Below are positions 48,430 through 57,905 of a DNA stretch of 64,000 nucleotides, one piece after another; positions within the stretch are counted from its first letter, which is position 1; every line of letters begins with the position of its first letter. A model generated the notes under the pieces. It was not told the origin of the DNA. It did not search any database and was given only the letters and a program-made list of their open reading frames with translations. Origin of the DNA: Mesorhizobium sp. M4B.F.Ca.ET.203.01.1.1 (GTDB lineage: Bacteria; Pseudomonadota; Alphaproteobacteria; Rhizobiales; Rhizobiaceae); the NCBI RefSeq assembly GCF_004791025.1, contig NZ_SRUO01000005.1:372001-436000 (forward strand), given 5' to 3'. Made by a program: the position numbers and the translations under genes.

Positions 48430-49419
48430 CTACTTCTGGATGCAGGTGTCGACCGTATCCTTGGTGCATTCGTCGAGGCCGGTGAAGACCGGATCGTCGA
48501 CCTTCTTGCCTTCGATGAGGTCGATCATCACCGACGGCGCCTTGTAGCCCATTTCGAACGGCCGCTGGCCGACCAGCGCGGTCACCAGACCATCCCTGGC
48601 GATCGCCACCTCGTCGCCGATCGTGTCGGCGGCGCCGATGACGAAGGCGTTGCTGGCGATCTTGTCGGCCATCGGCTTGAACAGGTCGCGGTAGGGCTGC
48701 GGCGCGCCGAACAGCGGCCAGCCGCCCATGATGCCGAAGGCGTCGAGGTCGGGATTTGCGGCGAGGATGTCGGTCATCGCCTGCACGCCCTTGGCGCCGT
48801 CGTCATTGGTGAACACCGGGCAGCCGGCGACTTCCGTCCAGCCGCCTTCGCCGGCAAGCGCGGCGAGACCGTCCTTGCCCGACAGCGCGTCGCGCATGCC
48901 TTGCGCGCGGCGCAGGATGTTGTCGGCCGCCGGATTGCCCTCGATGGTGCAGATCTTGCCGCCATTGGGCTTGGCCTTCTTGATGTATTCACCGATCTTC
49001 TTGCCCATCAGATAGTTGTCGGTGCCGAGATAGGTCTTGCGAAGGCCCGCATCTTCCTTGGCAAGGTCGGCATCGACCGTCATGATCGGGATCGAGGGAT
49101 TGGCGGTCTTGATCGTCTGCGCGATCAGCGGCGCATTCGAAGGCGAAATCGCCATCGCCACCGTGTCGGGCTTGCTCAGCATGTCCTGCACGATCTGGGC
49201 CTCGCCGGCCTCGTCCGAAGTCGATGCCGGGCCGGTGTAGAAGCATTCATATTCTGAGCTGGCGTTTTCCTTGTTCCACTTCTCGCAGCCCTGGTGGATG
49301 GCTTCGAAGAATGGGTTGTCGAGCCCCTTCACCACAATGACGAGCTGTTTCTTGGCCAGTGCCGGCCCGGCGCCCAACGCCATGACGGCGGCAGCGGCGA
49401 GCAAAAGTGATTTCCTCAT
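48430..49419 (-). CDS. sugar ABC importer periplasmic binding protein (FrcB/RbsB-like)
   Basis: The 329-residue protein has a signal peptide ending near GPALAKK and a type-1 periplasmic binding fold (IVVKGLDNPFFEAIHQGCEKWN; IPIMTVDADLAKEDAG; GADGT-like TIEGNPAADNILRRAQGM). The ATG at 49419 has GGGAGGA upstream. It is divergent from the ATPase and permease genes with which it forms a complete importer. The ligand is probably a sugar or polyol; four cysteines (for example ECFYTG and DECTKD) suggest periplasmic disulfides. Confidence 0.9.
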   Translation of the reverse strand: MRKSLLLAAAAVMALGAGPALAKKQLVIVVKGLDNPFFEAIHQGCEKWNKENASSEYECFYTGPASTSDEAGEAQIVQDMLSKPDTVAMAISPSNAPLIAQTIKTANPSIPIMTVDADLAKEDAGLRKTYLGTDNYLMGKKIGEYIKKAKPNGGKICTIEGNPAADNILRRAQGMRDALSGKDGLAALAGEGGWTEVAGCPVFTNDDGAKGVQAMTDILAANPDLDAFGIMGGWPLFGAPQPYRDLFKPMADKIASNAFVIGAADTIGDEVAIARDGLVTALVGQRPFEMGYKAPSVMIDLIEGKKVDDPVFTGLDECTKDTVDTCIQK

Positions 49420-49698
49420 ATCAGTCCTCCCTTGAAACAGACGGGCACGGCGTGCCCGCCACGCAGATCAACCCGGTGCGCGAAAACAGAGCATCGTTTC
49501 ACGAGCGCTCGTGCCCCGCCAGTCCAGGTCGATAAGCATTTCCAGATGCAATGCCGAACCGCGCTGACGAGAACTGCCGCCAAGTCCCGGACCGGTATCG
49601 CGCCCGCCGATTCCGCCCGCCCAGCCGGGTCGAAAGATCGGCATAATCTTCCTCCGATGCTTAGGTAATATCGGCTTGCGGCCAACGTCAATTGCTAT

Positions 49699-49709
49699 TT
49701 GTCCTACAA
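49699..49709. promoter_or_regulatory. GntR/FCD-type operator candidate 1 upstream of the importer
   Basis: TTGTCCTACAA matches TTGTC-N-GACAA with one mismatch. It is one of a pair 41 bp apart (about four helical turns) in the divergent importer promoter. Confidence 0.5.
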
Positions 49710-49739
49710 AACGGATTTTTGCAAAAACATTCCTTCAAT

Positions 49740-49750
49740 TCGTCCGACAA
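49740..49750. promoter_or_regulatory. GntR/FCD-type operator candidate 2 upstream of the importer
   Basis: TCGTCCGACAA matches TTGTC-N-GACAA with one mismatch. The same motif is perfect at 46301-46311 between the dehydrogenases, so one regulon is likely. Confidence 0.5.
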
Positions 49751-49867
49751 TTGATTGACGCCTGCATGAGCATTTGCGTAAATGCGCCAAATCGCCGTTC
49801 CCGGGGGGAGCCGGGGAGAGCGGGGCCGCGGCAGAACCGCAGGCCGCAACAGGGAGGCATTAGGCTG

Positions 49868-50611
<744 letters not shown>

Positions 50612-50666
50612 GCACGGCAACCCTGGAATTTACGGTGCTGGCGCGGCCCGGCAGGAAAGGTCGATA

Positions 50667-51665
50667 ATGGCTGTCACCCTTGACCAGACGATCGCGCAGA
50701 AGCAGCACACCTTCATGTCGCGGCTGCTTGGCAGCCAGACTTTTTGGGTGGTGATCGCGGTGATCCTCGCCTGCCTGTTCCTGTCCTTCGCCACCGACGC
50801 CTTCGCCACGCAGAAGAACCTCTACAACATCACCCGCAACATCACCTTCGTCGCCATCGTCGCGCTCGGCATGACCTTCGTCATCATCACCGGCGGCATC
50901 GACCTGTCGGTCGGCTCGGTGCTTTGCCTGTGCTCGATGGTGCTGGCCGTCACAATGCATGCCGGCTACGGCATCGAAGTCGGCATCCTCGCCACCATCC
51001 TGACAGCGCTCGTCATCGGCGCTTTCAACGGCATTCTGATCGCGTATCTCGGCTTTCCGCCATTCGTGGTGACGCTCGGCATGCTGTCCATCGCGCGCAG
51101 CCTCGCCATGGTCGCCTCCAACAACACGGTCGTCTTCCAGTTCGGTCCGGACCACGACAAGCTGCTGGCGCTGGGCGGCGGCGCCTGGGTGTTCGGCATC
51201 GCCAATCCGGTGCTCTACATGATCCTTCTGGCGCTGATCACCGGCTTCACGCTGCGCTGGACCAAGTTCGGCCGGCACATCTTCGCCATCGGCGGCAACG
51301 AGCACGCGGCGACGCTGACCGGTGTTCCCGTCAAGCAGATCAAGGTCGCGGTCTACATGATCTCGGCGCTCTCCGCCGGCATTGCCGGCATCATCGAGAC
51401 CGGCTGGCTGGGCGCCGTCACCACCAACATCGGCACCGGCATGGAATTGCAGGTGATTGCCGCCACCGTCATCGGCGGCGCCAACCTCGCGGGCGGCGTC
51501 GGCACCGCCTTCGGCGCCATTGTCGGTGCGGCGCTGATCGAGGTGATCCGCAACAGCCTCGGCCTGCTCGGCATCAACGCCTTCTGGCAAGGCACCTTCA
51601 TCGGCGGCGCCATCCTGCTCGCAGTGCTGTTCGACCGTATCCGCAACTTCCGGCGCAGCGACTAG
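50667..51665 (+). CDS. sugar ABC importer permease (FrcC/RbsC-like)
   Basis: The 332-residue inner-membrane protein has about nine hydrophobic spans, VALGMTFVIITGGIDLSVGSV (the family hallmark, about residues 69-89) and FAIGGNEHAATLTGVPVKQIK. It starts at ATG 50667 with AGGAAAGG upstream, 55 bp after the ATPase gene. A single permease gene implies a homodimeric channel. Confidence 0.93.
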   Translation: MAVTLDQTIAQKQHTFMSRLLGSQTFWVVIAVILACLFLSFATDAFATQKNLYNITRNITFVAIVALGMTFVIITGGIDLSVGSVLCLCSMVLAVTMHAGYGIEVGILATILTALVIGAFNGILIAYLGFPPFVVTLGMLSIARSLAMVASNNTVVFQFGPDHDKLLALGGGAWVFGIANPVLYMILLALITGFTLRWTKFGRHIFAIGGNEHAATLTGVPVKQIKVAVYMISALSAGIAGIIETGWLGAVTTNIGTGMELQVIAATVIGGANLAGGVGTAFGAIVGAALIEVIRNSLGLLGINAFWQGTFIGGAILLAVLFDRIRNFRRSD

Positions 51666-51826
51666 GCCGGACCGGATCCGGCTCCTATCGCTCAGTCTGA
51701 AAATCCGCCCGTGCGGCGCAAGGCGCCTGTGAGGCCTGGCGCACGCGCCTTGACGAGCGCCCGACGCCCGCCGCACAATCGCTGGGCGGGCGAAGGGAGG
51801 CCAGTCGCCCGCGGGAGGATATACCC

Positions 51827-52654
51827 ATGACGGAAGCGATCAGGCTCTACTGGGGCCGGTTCGGACATGTTTCTGTCCTGAATGTCGCCAACGACTTCGT
51901 CACCCATGCCCATGTCGAGGCGCATCTGATCATCTGGCTGGACGGCACGGCCGGCGAGATGACCATCGGCCGCGAGACGGTGCGGCTCGGACCAGACACC
52001 GCCGCCGGCATCAACTCCTTCCAGCCGCACAGCCATGCCTTGTCGCACGATGGCAGGCCGGGCCTGTTCCTCGCCTTTTACATCGATCCCGACTGGGCTC
52101 GCCGGCGCCGTGACCTGCCCTCGTCGGCGCCGCTGTTCGCGCAGGCGGCGATCACGCTGGAGCCGTGGCTGCACCAGGCGGCGGCGCACCTGCTCGATCA
52201 TCTCAGCGACAATGAGAGCATCGACGACATCGCCAATTACGAGATCGAGCGCTTCATCGACAGCGTGCTCGACGCCGCCGACGCCTCGGCGCCGCATGTG
52301 GCGCGCGGCCGCGTCAACACCATGCAGGATTTCCGCGTCCGCAAGGCGATCCAGCTGATGAAGGCCAATGTCTGCGAACGCATCTCCTTCGACGACGTGG
52401 CCCGCAGCGTCGGCCTGTCGAGGCCGCATTTCTTCGCCCTGTTCAAGGAGCAGACCAATCTGACGCCGAACGTCTATTGGAACACGCTGCGGATGGAGGA
52501 AGCCGTGCGCCAGCTGCAATGGTCGCAGGAACCGCTGATCTCGGTCGCCTGCAATCTCGGCTTCACCACCCAGGGCAATTTCTCGCGCTTCTTCCGCGAC
52601 CATGTCGGCGTGCCGCCGACGCTCTATCGCGAGGCCGCGCGAGCGATGGCTTGA
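51827..52654 (+). CDS. AraC-family transcriptional regulator
   Basis: The 275-residue protein has an N-terminal cupin-like sensing part (HVEAHLIIWLDGTAGEM; FQPHSHALSHDG) and two C-terminal helix-turn-helix units (ISFDDVARSVGLSRPHFFALFKEQT and PLISVACNLGFTTQGNFSRFFRDHVG). The ATG has GGGAGG seven bases upstream. It sits directly ahead of the molybdenum-hydroxylase operon and probably activates it through a 21-bp-spaced direct repeat just after this gene. Confidence 0.92.
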   Translation: MTEAIRLYWGRFGHVSVLNVANDFVTHAHVEAHLIIWLDGTAGEMTIGRETVRLGPDTAAGINSFQPHSHALSHDGRPGLFLAFYIDPDWARRRRDLPSSAPLFAQAAITLEPWLHQAAAHLLDHLSDNESIDDIANYEIERFIDSVLDAADASAPHVARGRVNTMQDFRVRKAIQLMKANVCERISFDDVARSVGLSRPHFFALFKEQTNLTPNVYWNTLRMEEAVRQLQWSQEPLISVACNLGFTTQGNFSRFFRDHVGVPPTLYREAARAMA

Positions 52655-52689
52655 GCGGCCCTGGCTGCAGCGGCTCTATTTTCAGACTG

Positions 52690-52717
52690 ATTGATAGGCA
52701 CTCAAGACGCATTGATA
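52690..52717. promoter_or_regulatory. AraC-type direct repeat upstream of the molybdenum-enzyme operon
   Basis: ATTGATAGGC (52690) and ATTGATAAGC (52711) are near-identical half-sites exactly 21 bp apart, two helical turns, the usual form for AraC-family activators. They end about 60 bp before the first operon gene, in the 124-bp gap after the AraC gene. Confidence 0.65.
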
Positions 52718-52778
52718 AGCGCCGACTGCCTGTGCGCCCTACCCTTCCCGCCATACGCATCCGCAAGGGAACGGCTCC

Positions 52779-53222
52779 ATGGCGAAAGTCACCATCTCCA
52801 GCGTCATCGACGCGCCGGTCGAACAGGTCTGGGCGCGGATACGCGACTTCAACGGCCTGCCGGGCTGGCACCCGCGCATGGTCGAAAGCCATATCGAGGA
52901 CGGCAAGGACGCAAGCACGGTTGGCTGCGTGCGCAACTTCCAGCTCGTCAGCGGCGCCCGCCTGCGCGAAAAGCTGCTCGACTTCTCCGACGAGAAGTTT
53001 CTGGTCAGCTACTCCATCCTCGAGACCCCGCAGCCGATCACCAATCACAAGGCGACGCTGCAGTTGCGGCGTGTCACCGACGGCGACCGCACCTTTGCCG
53101 AATGGAGCGCGAGCTTCGACGCCGCTCCCGAGGAAGCCGACAAGCTCGCCGAAGGCATGGGCGCCAATGTCTTCCAGGGCGGCTTCAACGCGCTGAAGAG
53201 CCATTTCGCCGGCCAAAGCTGA
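52779..53222 (+). CDS. SRPBCC-family protein (CoxG/polyketide-cyclase-like)
   Basis: The 147-residue protein has the SRPBCC/START start (TISSVIDAPVEQVWARIRDFNGLPGWHP). It lacks the C-terminal membrane anchor of CoxG, so it is probably cytoplasmic. In related operons such proteins help place or mature molybdenum hydroxylases; here it could also bind the substrate. It is the first gene of the Mo-hydroxylase operon, 15 bp before the FAD subunit. Confidence 0.85.
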   Translation: MAKVTISSVIDAPVEQVWARIRDFNGLPGWHPRMVESHIEDGKDASTVGCVRNFQLVSGARLREKLLDFSDEKFLVSYSILETPQPITNHKATLQLRRVTDGDRTFAEWSASFDAAPEEADKLAEGMGANVFQGGFNALKSHFAGQS

Positions 53223-53237
53223 GCCAAGGAGCGTGCC

Positions 53238-54032
53238 ATGGCGCTTGCCCTCCAGACATTCCCGACGGTGAAGGACGCGAACGCGGCACTGCAGGCCGCC
53301 GGCACGCGCTATCTCGGCGGCGGCACGTTGGTCGTGCGCGCCGCCAATCAAGGCGATGTCTCTGTCTCCAGCCTCGTCCGCGCCACCGAACCGTCACTGT
53401 CGGCGATCACCGTTTCCGGCGGCAAGGTTCGCCTCGGCGCCTCCGTCACCATGGCTGCGATCGCCCGCCACCCGGAGCTCGCATGGCTTGCGCCCGCCGC
53501 GCGCGCCGTCGGCGGCCCGGCGATCCGCAACATGGCAAGCGTCGGCGGCAATCTCTTCGCGCCTGCGCCCTACGGCGACTTCGCCGTCGCGCTGCTTGCG
53601 CTGGACGCGAGCGTCGCCGCCGAGGATGGCGAAGTGCCGATCGAGACCTTCCTGGCCGGACGCGACGCCAGCCGTTCCATCGTCACCTCCGTCACCTTCG
53701 CCTTGCCCCGCCAGGAGAGCTTCCGCTTTCTCAAAGTGTCGCGGATCAAGCCCAAGGGCATTTCGGTGCTCAGCATCGCCGCGTTGCTGGAACGGGCGGA
53801 CGACGGCACGATCACTTCCGCGCGCATTGGGCTTGGCTGCATGGCCGACCGGCCGATGCGCGCCCGGGCGGCCGAGAAGGCGCTGCTCGGCTGCCGGCTG
53901 ACGCGCGGGGAGATCGCGCCGGCGCTGGCCGTGGCAAACGAGGGCATAGCGCCGATCACCGATCCGGTCGCCAGCGCCTGGTATCGCGCCGAAGTGCTGC
54001 CGGTTCATCTCGGCCGGCTGCTGCTCGCATGA
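53238..54032 (+). CDS. molybdenum hydroxylase FAD-binding medium subunit (CoxM-like)
   Basis: The 264-residue subunit has FAD-loop motifs GGGTLVVRAANQG and IRNMASVGGNLFAPAPYGD, typical of xanthine dehydrogenase/CoxM medium subunits, and a C-terminal CO-dehydrogenase flavoprotein domain. It passes electrons from the iron-sulfur subunit to FAD and an acceptor. The start ATG has AAGGAG upstream. Confidence 0.93.
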   Translation: MALALQTFPTVKDANAALQAAGTRYLGGGTLVVRAANQGDVSVSSLVRATEPSLSAITVSGGKVRLGASVTMAAIARHPELAWLAPAARAVGGPAIRNMASVGGNLFAPAPYGDFAVALLALDASVAAEDGEVPIETFLAGRDASRSIVTSVTFALPRQESFRFLKVSRIKPKGISVLSIAALLERADDGTITSARIGLGCMADRPMRARAAEKALLGCRLTRGEIAPALAVANEGIAPITDPVASAWYRAEVLPVHLGRLLLA

Positions 54033-54079
54033 TGCCTGTCGCCCAAAAGCGCGTAGCGGCTTTGGAATTGCGACAGGCA
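54033..54079. repeat. short palindromic repeat within the Mo-hydroxylase operon
   Basis: The perfect 9-bp ends TGCCTGTCG and CGACAGGCA flank CCCAAAAGCGCG-type sequence shared with the element at 31661. It begins at once after the medium-subunit stop, in the gap before the iron-sulfur gene. Confidence 0.7.
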
Positions 54080-54146
54080 GGAAGTCTCACACGTCGGGGG
54101 CGCGCGTCTGTCCGGATATCCGGGCAGGCGCGCTGGGAGGAAAGAC

Positions 54147-54629
54147 ATGGCGAAGGTCCCGGTCCAGTTCACGCTCAATGGCTCGGAAAAAGCCGAGTTC
54201 ATCGACAGCGGCACGACGCTGCTCCACGCGCTCCGCGACAAGATCGGCGACACCTCGCCGAAAGGCGGCTGCCACCAGGGCACCTGCGGCGCCTGCTCGG
54301 TCATCGTCGACGGTGAGCTGAGGCTCTCCTGCCTGACGCTGGCCGAGACCTGCAACGGCGCCGTCATCAGGACCACGGCAGGTCTCGCCGAGGGCGGCGT
54401 GCTGCATCCGCTGCAGCGCGCCTTCCTCGATGCCTTCGCCACCCAATGCGGCTTCTGCACGCCGGGCATGATCATGGCCGCCAAGGTGTTGCTCGACCGC
54501 ACGCCCAGTCCCAGCCGCGAAGAGGTGGTCGAGGCGCTGTCCGGCAACATCTGCCGCTGCACCGGCTATGAGCCGATCATCCAGGCGGTGCTGAGTGCCG
54601 CGCGTTCCAATTCGCAGAACGTGGCCTGA
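54147..54629 (+). CDS. molybdenum hydroxylase [2Fe-2S] small subunit (CoxS-like)
   Basis: The 160-residue subunit carries both iron-sulfur clusters of the family: a plant-type motif GCHQGTCGACSVIVDG with the fourth Cys in LSCLTL, and a second motif with CGFCTPGM and CRCTGY. It relays electrons from the molybdenum site to FAD. It starts at ATG 54147 with GGAGGA upstream. Confidence 0.95.
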   Translation: MAKVPVQFTLNGSEKAEFIDSGTTLLHALRDKIGDTSPKGGCHQGTCGACSVIVDGELRLSCLTLAETCNGAVIRTTAGLAEGGVLHPLQRAFLDAFATQCGFCTPGMIMAAKVLLDRTPSPSREEVVEALSGNICRCTGYEPIIQAVLSAARSNSQNVA

Positions 54630-54642
54630 GGGGACCAAGAGA

Positions 54643-56010
54643 ATGGAACTGCGCAAGAGCTATTTCGCCGATCAGCGCAAGGACGGCCTCAACGAGATCG
54701 GACAGCCGAGGCCGCGGCTCGATTCGCCCGGCCATGTCACCGGCAAGACCGCCTATTTCGCCGACCGCAATTTTCCGGGCATGTTGCATTTGAAGATGGT
54801 GCGCAGCCCGCACCATCACGCCCGCATCCGCGCGATCGACACCTCGGAAGCCGAGAAGCACCCCGGCGTGGTGAAGGTGCTGACGGCCAAGGACGTGCCG
54901 CACAATGTCTACACCATCCTGATCCTGATCCAGATCGGGCCGGAGGACGAAACAGTGCTCGCCGACGGCAAGGTGCGCTGGAAGGGCGAGGCGGTGGTGG
55001 CGGTGCTGGCCGAGACCGAGCGCGCGGCGCAGGAGGCAGCGGCCAAGGTCAAGGTCGACTACGAGGTGCTGCCCGCCGTCTTCGACATGGAGGAAGCGCT
55101 GAAGCCCGGCGCGCCGCTCGTCAACGAATACCACGGCCAGAACCACTACCTGTATGACAGCGGCGAGTGCCGCAAGGTCCGCTTCGGCGATGTCGAGGCG
55201 GGCTTTGCCGAGGCCGACCACATCCTCGAGCAAACCTACCAGTCCTCGCCGATCGAGCATGCGCCGACCGAGACGACCGGCTGTGTGGTAGCACCCGAGG
55301 GCAACGACCGCTTCACCTGCTACACCAACACGCAGGCGATGTTCTTCACCCTCGACAACGCCTCGATCATCCTGCAGATGCCGGGCTCGAAGCTGCATTT
55401 CGTCGGCGGCACCGTCGGCGGCGGTTTCGGCGGCAAGGTCGACGTCATCGTCGAGCCGATCGCCATCCTCGGCGCAAAATTAACCGGGCGACCGGTCTGT
55501 TTCATCTACAGCCGCGAGGAGGAGATGCAGATTTCGTCGCCCCGCGCGGCCGAAAAGGTGGTGATCAAGGACGGCGTCATGAACGACGGCCGCATCGTCG
55601 CCCGCAAGGTGACCGGCTACACCGACGCCGGCGCCTATTCGCGCCATTCGCCCTATGGCGCGCAGAAGGGTGCGGCGCACTATCCAGGGCCCTACACGAT
55701 CCCAAATGTTTGGATCGACACCTATTGCGTCTACACCAACCGCACCCCCTCCTCCGCCATGCGCGGCTTCGGCGTCACCATCGGCGACTTCGCGCTGGAG
55801 GTGCAGATGGACAAGCTGGCGCGGCTGATCGGCATGGACCCGCTCGAGTTCCGCTTCATCAACGCCTACCGCGACGGCGACATGAAGGCGCATCGCCAGC
55901 CGACCGAGGGCGCGGCGCTGATCGAGTGCATGCAGGAAGCCTCGCGCGCCGCCAACTGGCCTGTGGCGGAGAAATTCATGGCGATGTCGTCCTACAGGAA
56001 GGGAGGCTGA
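54643..56010 (+). CDS. molybdenum hydroxylase large subunit, N-terminal half (split CoxL-like)
   Basis: The 455-residue protein covers the a/b-hammerhead domain (about residues 20-150) and the first molybdopterin-binding domain. The glycine-rich GGTVGGGFGGK lies around residue 258, and AMRGFG around residue 372 is the arginine loop of xanthine-dehydrogenase-like enzymes. The CO-dehydrogenase active-site loop AYRCSFR is absent, so it is not a CO dehydrogenase. It ends in ...MAMSSYRKGG with a TGA, and the second half restarts one base later. In most relatives both parts are one chain of about 780 residues. Confidence 0.9.
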   Translation: MELRKSYFADQRKDGLNEIGQPRPRLDSPGHVTGKTAYFADRNFPGMLHLKMVRSPHHHARIRAIDTSEAEKHPGVVKVLTAKDVPHNVYTILILIQIGPEDETVLADGKVRWKGEAVVAVLAETERAAQEAAAKVKVDYEVLPAVFDMEEALKPGAPLVNEYHGQNHYLYDSGECRKVRFGDVEAGFAEADHILEQTYQSSPIEHAPTETTGCVVAPEGNDRFTCYTNTQAMFFTLDNASIILQMPGSKLHFVGGTVGGGFGGKVDVIVEPIAILGAKLTGRPVCFIYSREEEMQISSPRAAEKVVIKDGVMNDGRIVARKVTGYTDAGAYSRHSPYGAQKGAAHYPGPYTIPNVWIDTYCVYTNRTPSSAMRGFGVTIGDFALEVQMDKLARLIGMDPLEFRFINAYRDGDMKAHRQPTEGAALIECMQEASRAANWPVAEKFMAMSSYRKGG

Positions 56011-56011
56011 G

Positions 56012-57016
56012 ATGGCGATCCGGCGCGGACGCGGCGTCGCCGCGATCAACTATCCGACCGGCATGAACCTCGGTGGCGACCCCACCCAGGCGCTGGTCCA
56101 TTCGACCCCGACCGGCAATTTCATGGTCACGCTCTCCAGCGTCGACCTCGGCCAGGGCATGAAGCAGATCATGGCGCAGATCTGCGCCGAGACCATCGGC
56201 GTGCCGACCGACCGCGTCATCGTCGACACCGCCGACACCGACACCGGCCCGCACTGCATGGGCACCTTCGCCTCGCGCGGCACGCACCGCGCCGGCAACG
56301 CCGTCATTCAGGCGGCTAGGGAAGCCCGCCAGGTGATGCTGGAAGTGGCGGCGGAAGAGCTGGAAGTCAACGCCTCGGACCTCGAGACCGACGGCCAGGG
56401 CAACATATTGGTGAAGGGCGCGCCGCAGAAATCGATCTCGATCTTCGACGTCGCGCTGTCGGCGCATTTCAAGCGCGGCCGCTCGATCTCCGGCCGCGGC
56501 ATGTTTTTGATCCCGCGCTCCTATCCGGAGAAGGAGACCGGCGCGATGAAGCCGTCGACCTGCTACGCGCATGCCTGTACGGTGGCCGAGGTCGAGGTCG
56601 ACGACGAAACCGGCGAGGTGACGGTGCTCAACGTCAAGAACGTCTTCGAGATCGGCCGCGCGCTGAACCCCAAGATGGTCGAGCAGCAGCTCGTCGGTGG
56701 TTCCTGGATGGGCATCAGCCACGCGCTCTACGAGACGACCGAGCCCTACTATCCGAACCGCGACCATGGCGGCACCGACTTCAACCAATATCTGATGCCG
56801 GGGCCCGGCGATCTCGCCGAGACCGAGATCATCGTGCTGGAACGGCCGTCAGCGGACGGTCCGTTCGGCGCCAAGGGGCCGGGCGAGATGTGCGCCAACC
56901 CGCAGATCCCGGCGGTCGCCAATGCCGTCTTCGACGCCGTTGGCGTGCGCATCGACACTTTACCGATCACGCCCGAGCGCATCCTGCGCGCGCTGAAGGC
57001 GCAAGCCGCGGGTTGA
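56012..57016 (+). CDS. molybdenum hydroxylase large subunit, C-terminal half (split CoxL-like)
   Basis: The 334-residue protein is the second molybdopterin-binding domain. It contains VTLSSVDLGQGMKQIMAQICAE, the TFASRGTHRAGNAV block, and FGAKGPGEMCANP, with the catalytic glutamate. The start codon lies one base past the first half's stop and has its own GGAGG, so the split is real and the halves are coupled. Together the two (789 residues) equal one standard large subunit. The substrate is not known; it could be an aldehyde, a heterocycle or a sugar-derived lactol. Confidence 0.9.
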   Translation: MAIRRGRGVAAINYPTGMNLGGDPTQALVHSTPTGNFMVTLSSVDLGQGMKQIMAQICAETIGVPTDRVIVDTADTDTGPHCMGTFASRGTHRAGNAVIQAAREARQVMLEVAAEELEVNASDLETDGQGNILVKGAPQKSISIFDVALSAHFKRGRSISGRGMFLIPRSYPEKETGAMKPSTCYAHACTVAEVEVDDETGEVTVLNVKNVFEIGRALNPKMVEQQLVGGSWMGISHALYETTEPYYPNRDHGGTDFNQYLMPGPGDLAETEIIVLERPSADGPFGAKGPGEMCANPQIPAVANAVFDAVGVRIDTLPITPERILRALKAQAAG

Positions 57017-57023
57017 GCCGACA

Positions 57024-57905
57024 ATGACCCGCGCCGACGCCGAACAGATCGCGGCTTCGCCGGAAGCGGTGGCGGCGCGCCTTGCCGCCTCGCGCTATCT
57101 CGCCGACGACGGCCTGGCGACCGCAATCTTCCTGGCGATCCGGCTGGGAAAACCGCTGCTGCTCGAAGGCGCGCCGGGCGTCGGCAAGACCGAAGCCGCC
57201 AAGGCAGTGGCCGAACTGCTCGGCCGCGAGCTGGTGCGCCTGCAATGCTATGAAGGCATCGACGCCGCGCATGCGCTCTATGAATGGAACTACCAGCGCC
57301 AGCTGCTCGCCATCCGCCATGCCGGCGAGCACGAAATCGACATCTATGACGACCGCTTCCTGATCGCGCGGCCGCTGCTGCAGGTGCTGCGCGCGCCTGA
57401 GCATCGTGTGCTTCTCGTCGACGAGATCGACCGCTCCGACCATGAGTTTGAAGCCCTGCTGCTTGAATTCCTCTCCGATTTCCAGATCAGCATCCCGGAA
57501 CGCGGCACGATCCGCGCCGCAACGCAGCCGATTGTCATCCTGACCTCCAACCGCACCCGCGAGTTGGCCGAGGCGCTGCGCCGGCGCTGCGTCTACCACT
57601 GGATCGGCTATCCCGACGCCGCGCGCGAAGCCGAGATCATCATGCTGCGCGCGGGCGATGTCGCCGAGGCTACGGCGCGCGCGGTGGCCAATGCCGTGCA
57701 GCAGATCCGCGCCCGTCCGCTGGCAAAGCCGCCGGGCATCGCCGAGGCGGTGGAATGGGCGAATGCCGCCACCATTCTCGAAAAGGGCGGCAACCCGTGG
57801 CCGGAAGCCTTTCGCCGCGCCATCGGCTTGCTGATCAAGGACGAGGAGGATCTGTCCGCGATCGCGCCGGAACTTGGGAGGATCGTCGAGGAGTCACTGG
57901 CGTGA
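57024..57905 (+). CDS. MoxR/CoxD-type AAA+ ATPase
   Basis: The 293-residue ATPase has Walker A EGAPGVGKTEAAK, Walker B VLLVDEIDRSD, and sensor region VILTSNRTRELAEALRRRC. In Cox systems CoxD works with CoxE in maturing the molybdenum centre. It is 7 bp after the large subunit and its stop overlaps the GTG start of the CoxE-like gene by 4 bp. Confidence 0.92.
   Translation: MTRADAEQIAASPEAVAARLAASRYLADDGLATAIFLAIRLGKPLLLEGAPGVGKTEAAKAVAELLGRELVRLQCYEGIDAAHALYEWNYQRQLLAIRHAGEHEIDIYDDRFLIARPLLQVLRAPEHRVLLVDEIDRSDHEFEALLLEFLSDFQISIPERGTIRAATQPIVILTSNRTRELAEALRRRCVYHWIGYPDAAREAEIIMLRAGDVAEATARAVANAVQQIRARPLAKPPGIAEAVEWANAATILEKGGNPWPEAFRRAIGLLIKDEEDLSAIAPELGRIVEESLA

Larger units (their letters stand above)
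49420..49867. other. divergent promoter region of the island's sugar importer
   Basis: The 448-bp region separates the leftward binding-protein gene from the rightward ATPase gene. It holds two candidate GntR/FCD operators (49699-49709 and 49740-49750), centre to centre 41 bp, and a GGGAGG ribosome-binding site at 49852-49857. The first 230 bp contain no recognisable gene or repeat. Confidence 0.55.

Noticed and set aside
54643..56010. Annotation as aerobic CO dehydrogenase
   Set aside because: The active-site loop AYRCSFR with the copper-binding cysteine is absent; AMRGFG of the xanthine-dehydrogenase type is present instead.
54643..57016. Large subunit break as a frameshift or nonsense mutation
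   Set aside because: The second half has its own ATG and GGAGG, begins at a domain boundary and loses no conserved residues, so a natural split is the better reading.
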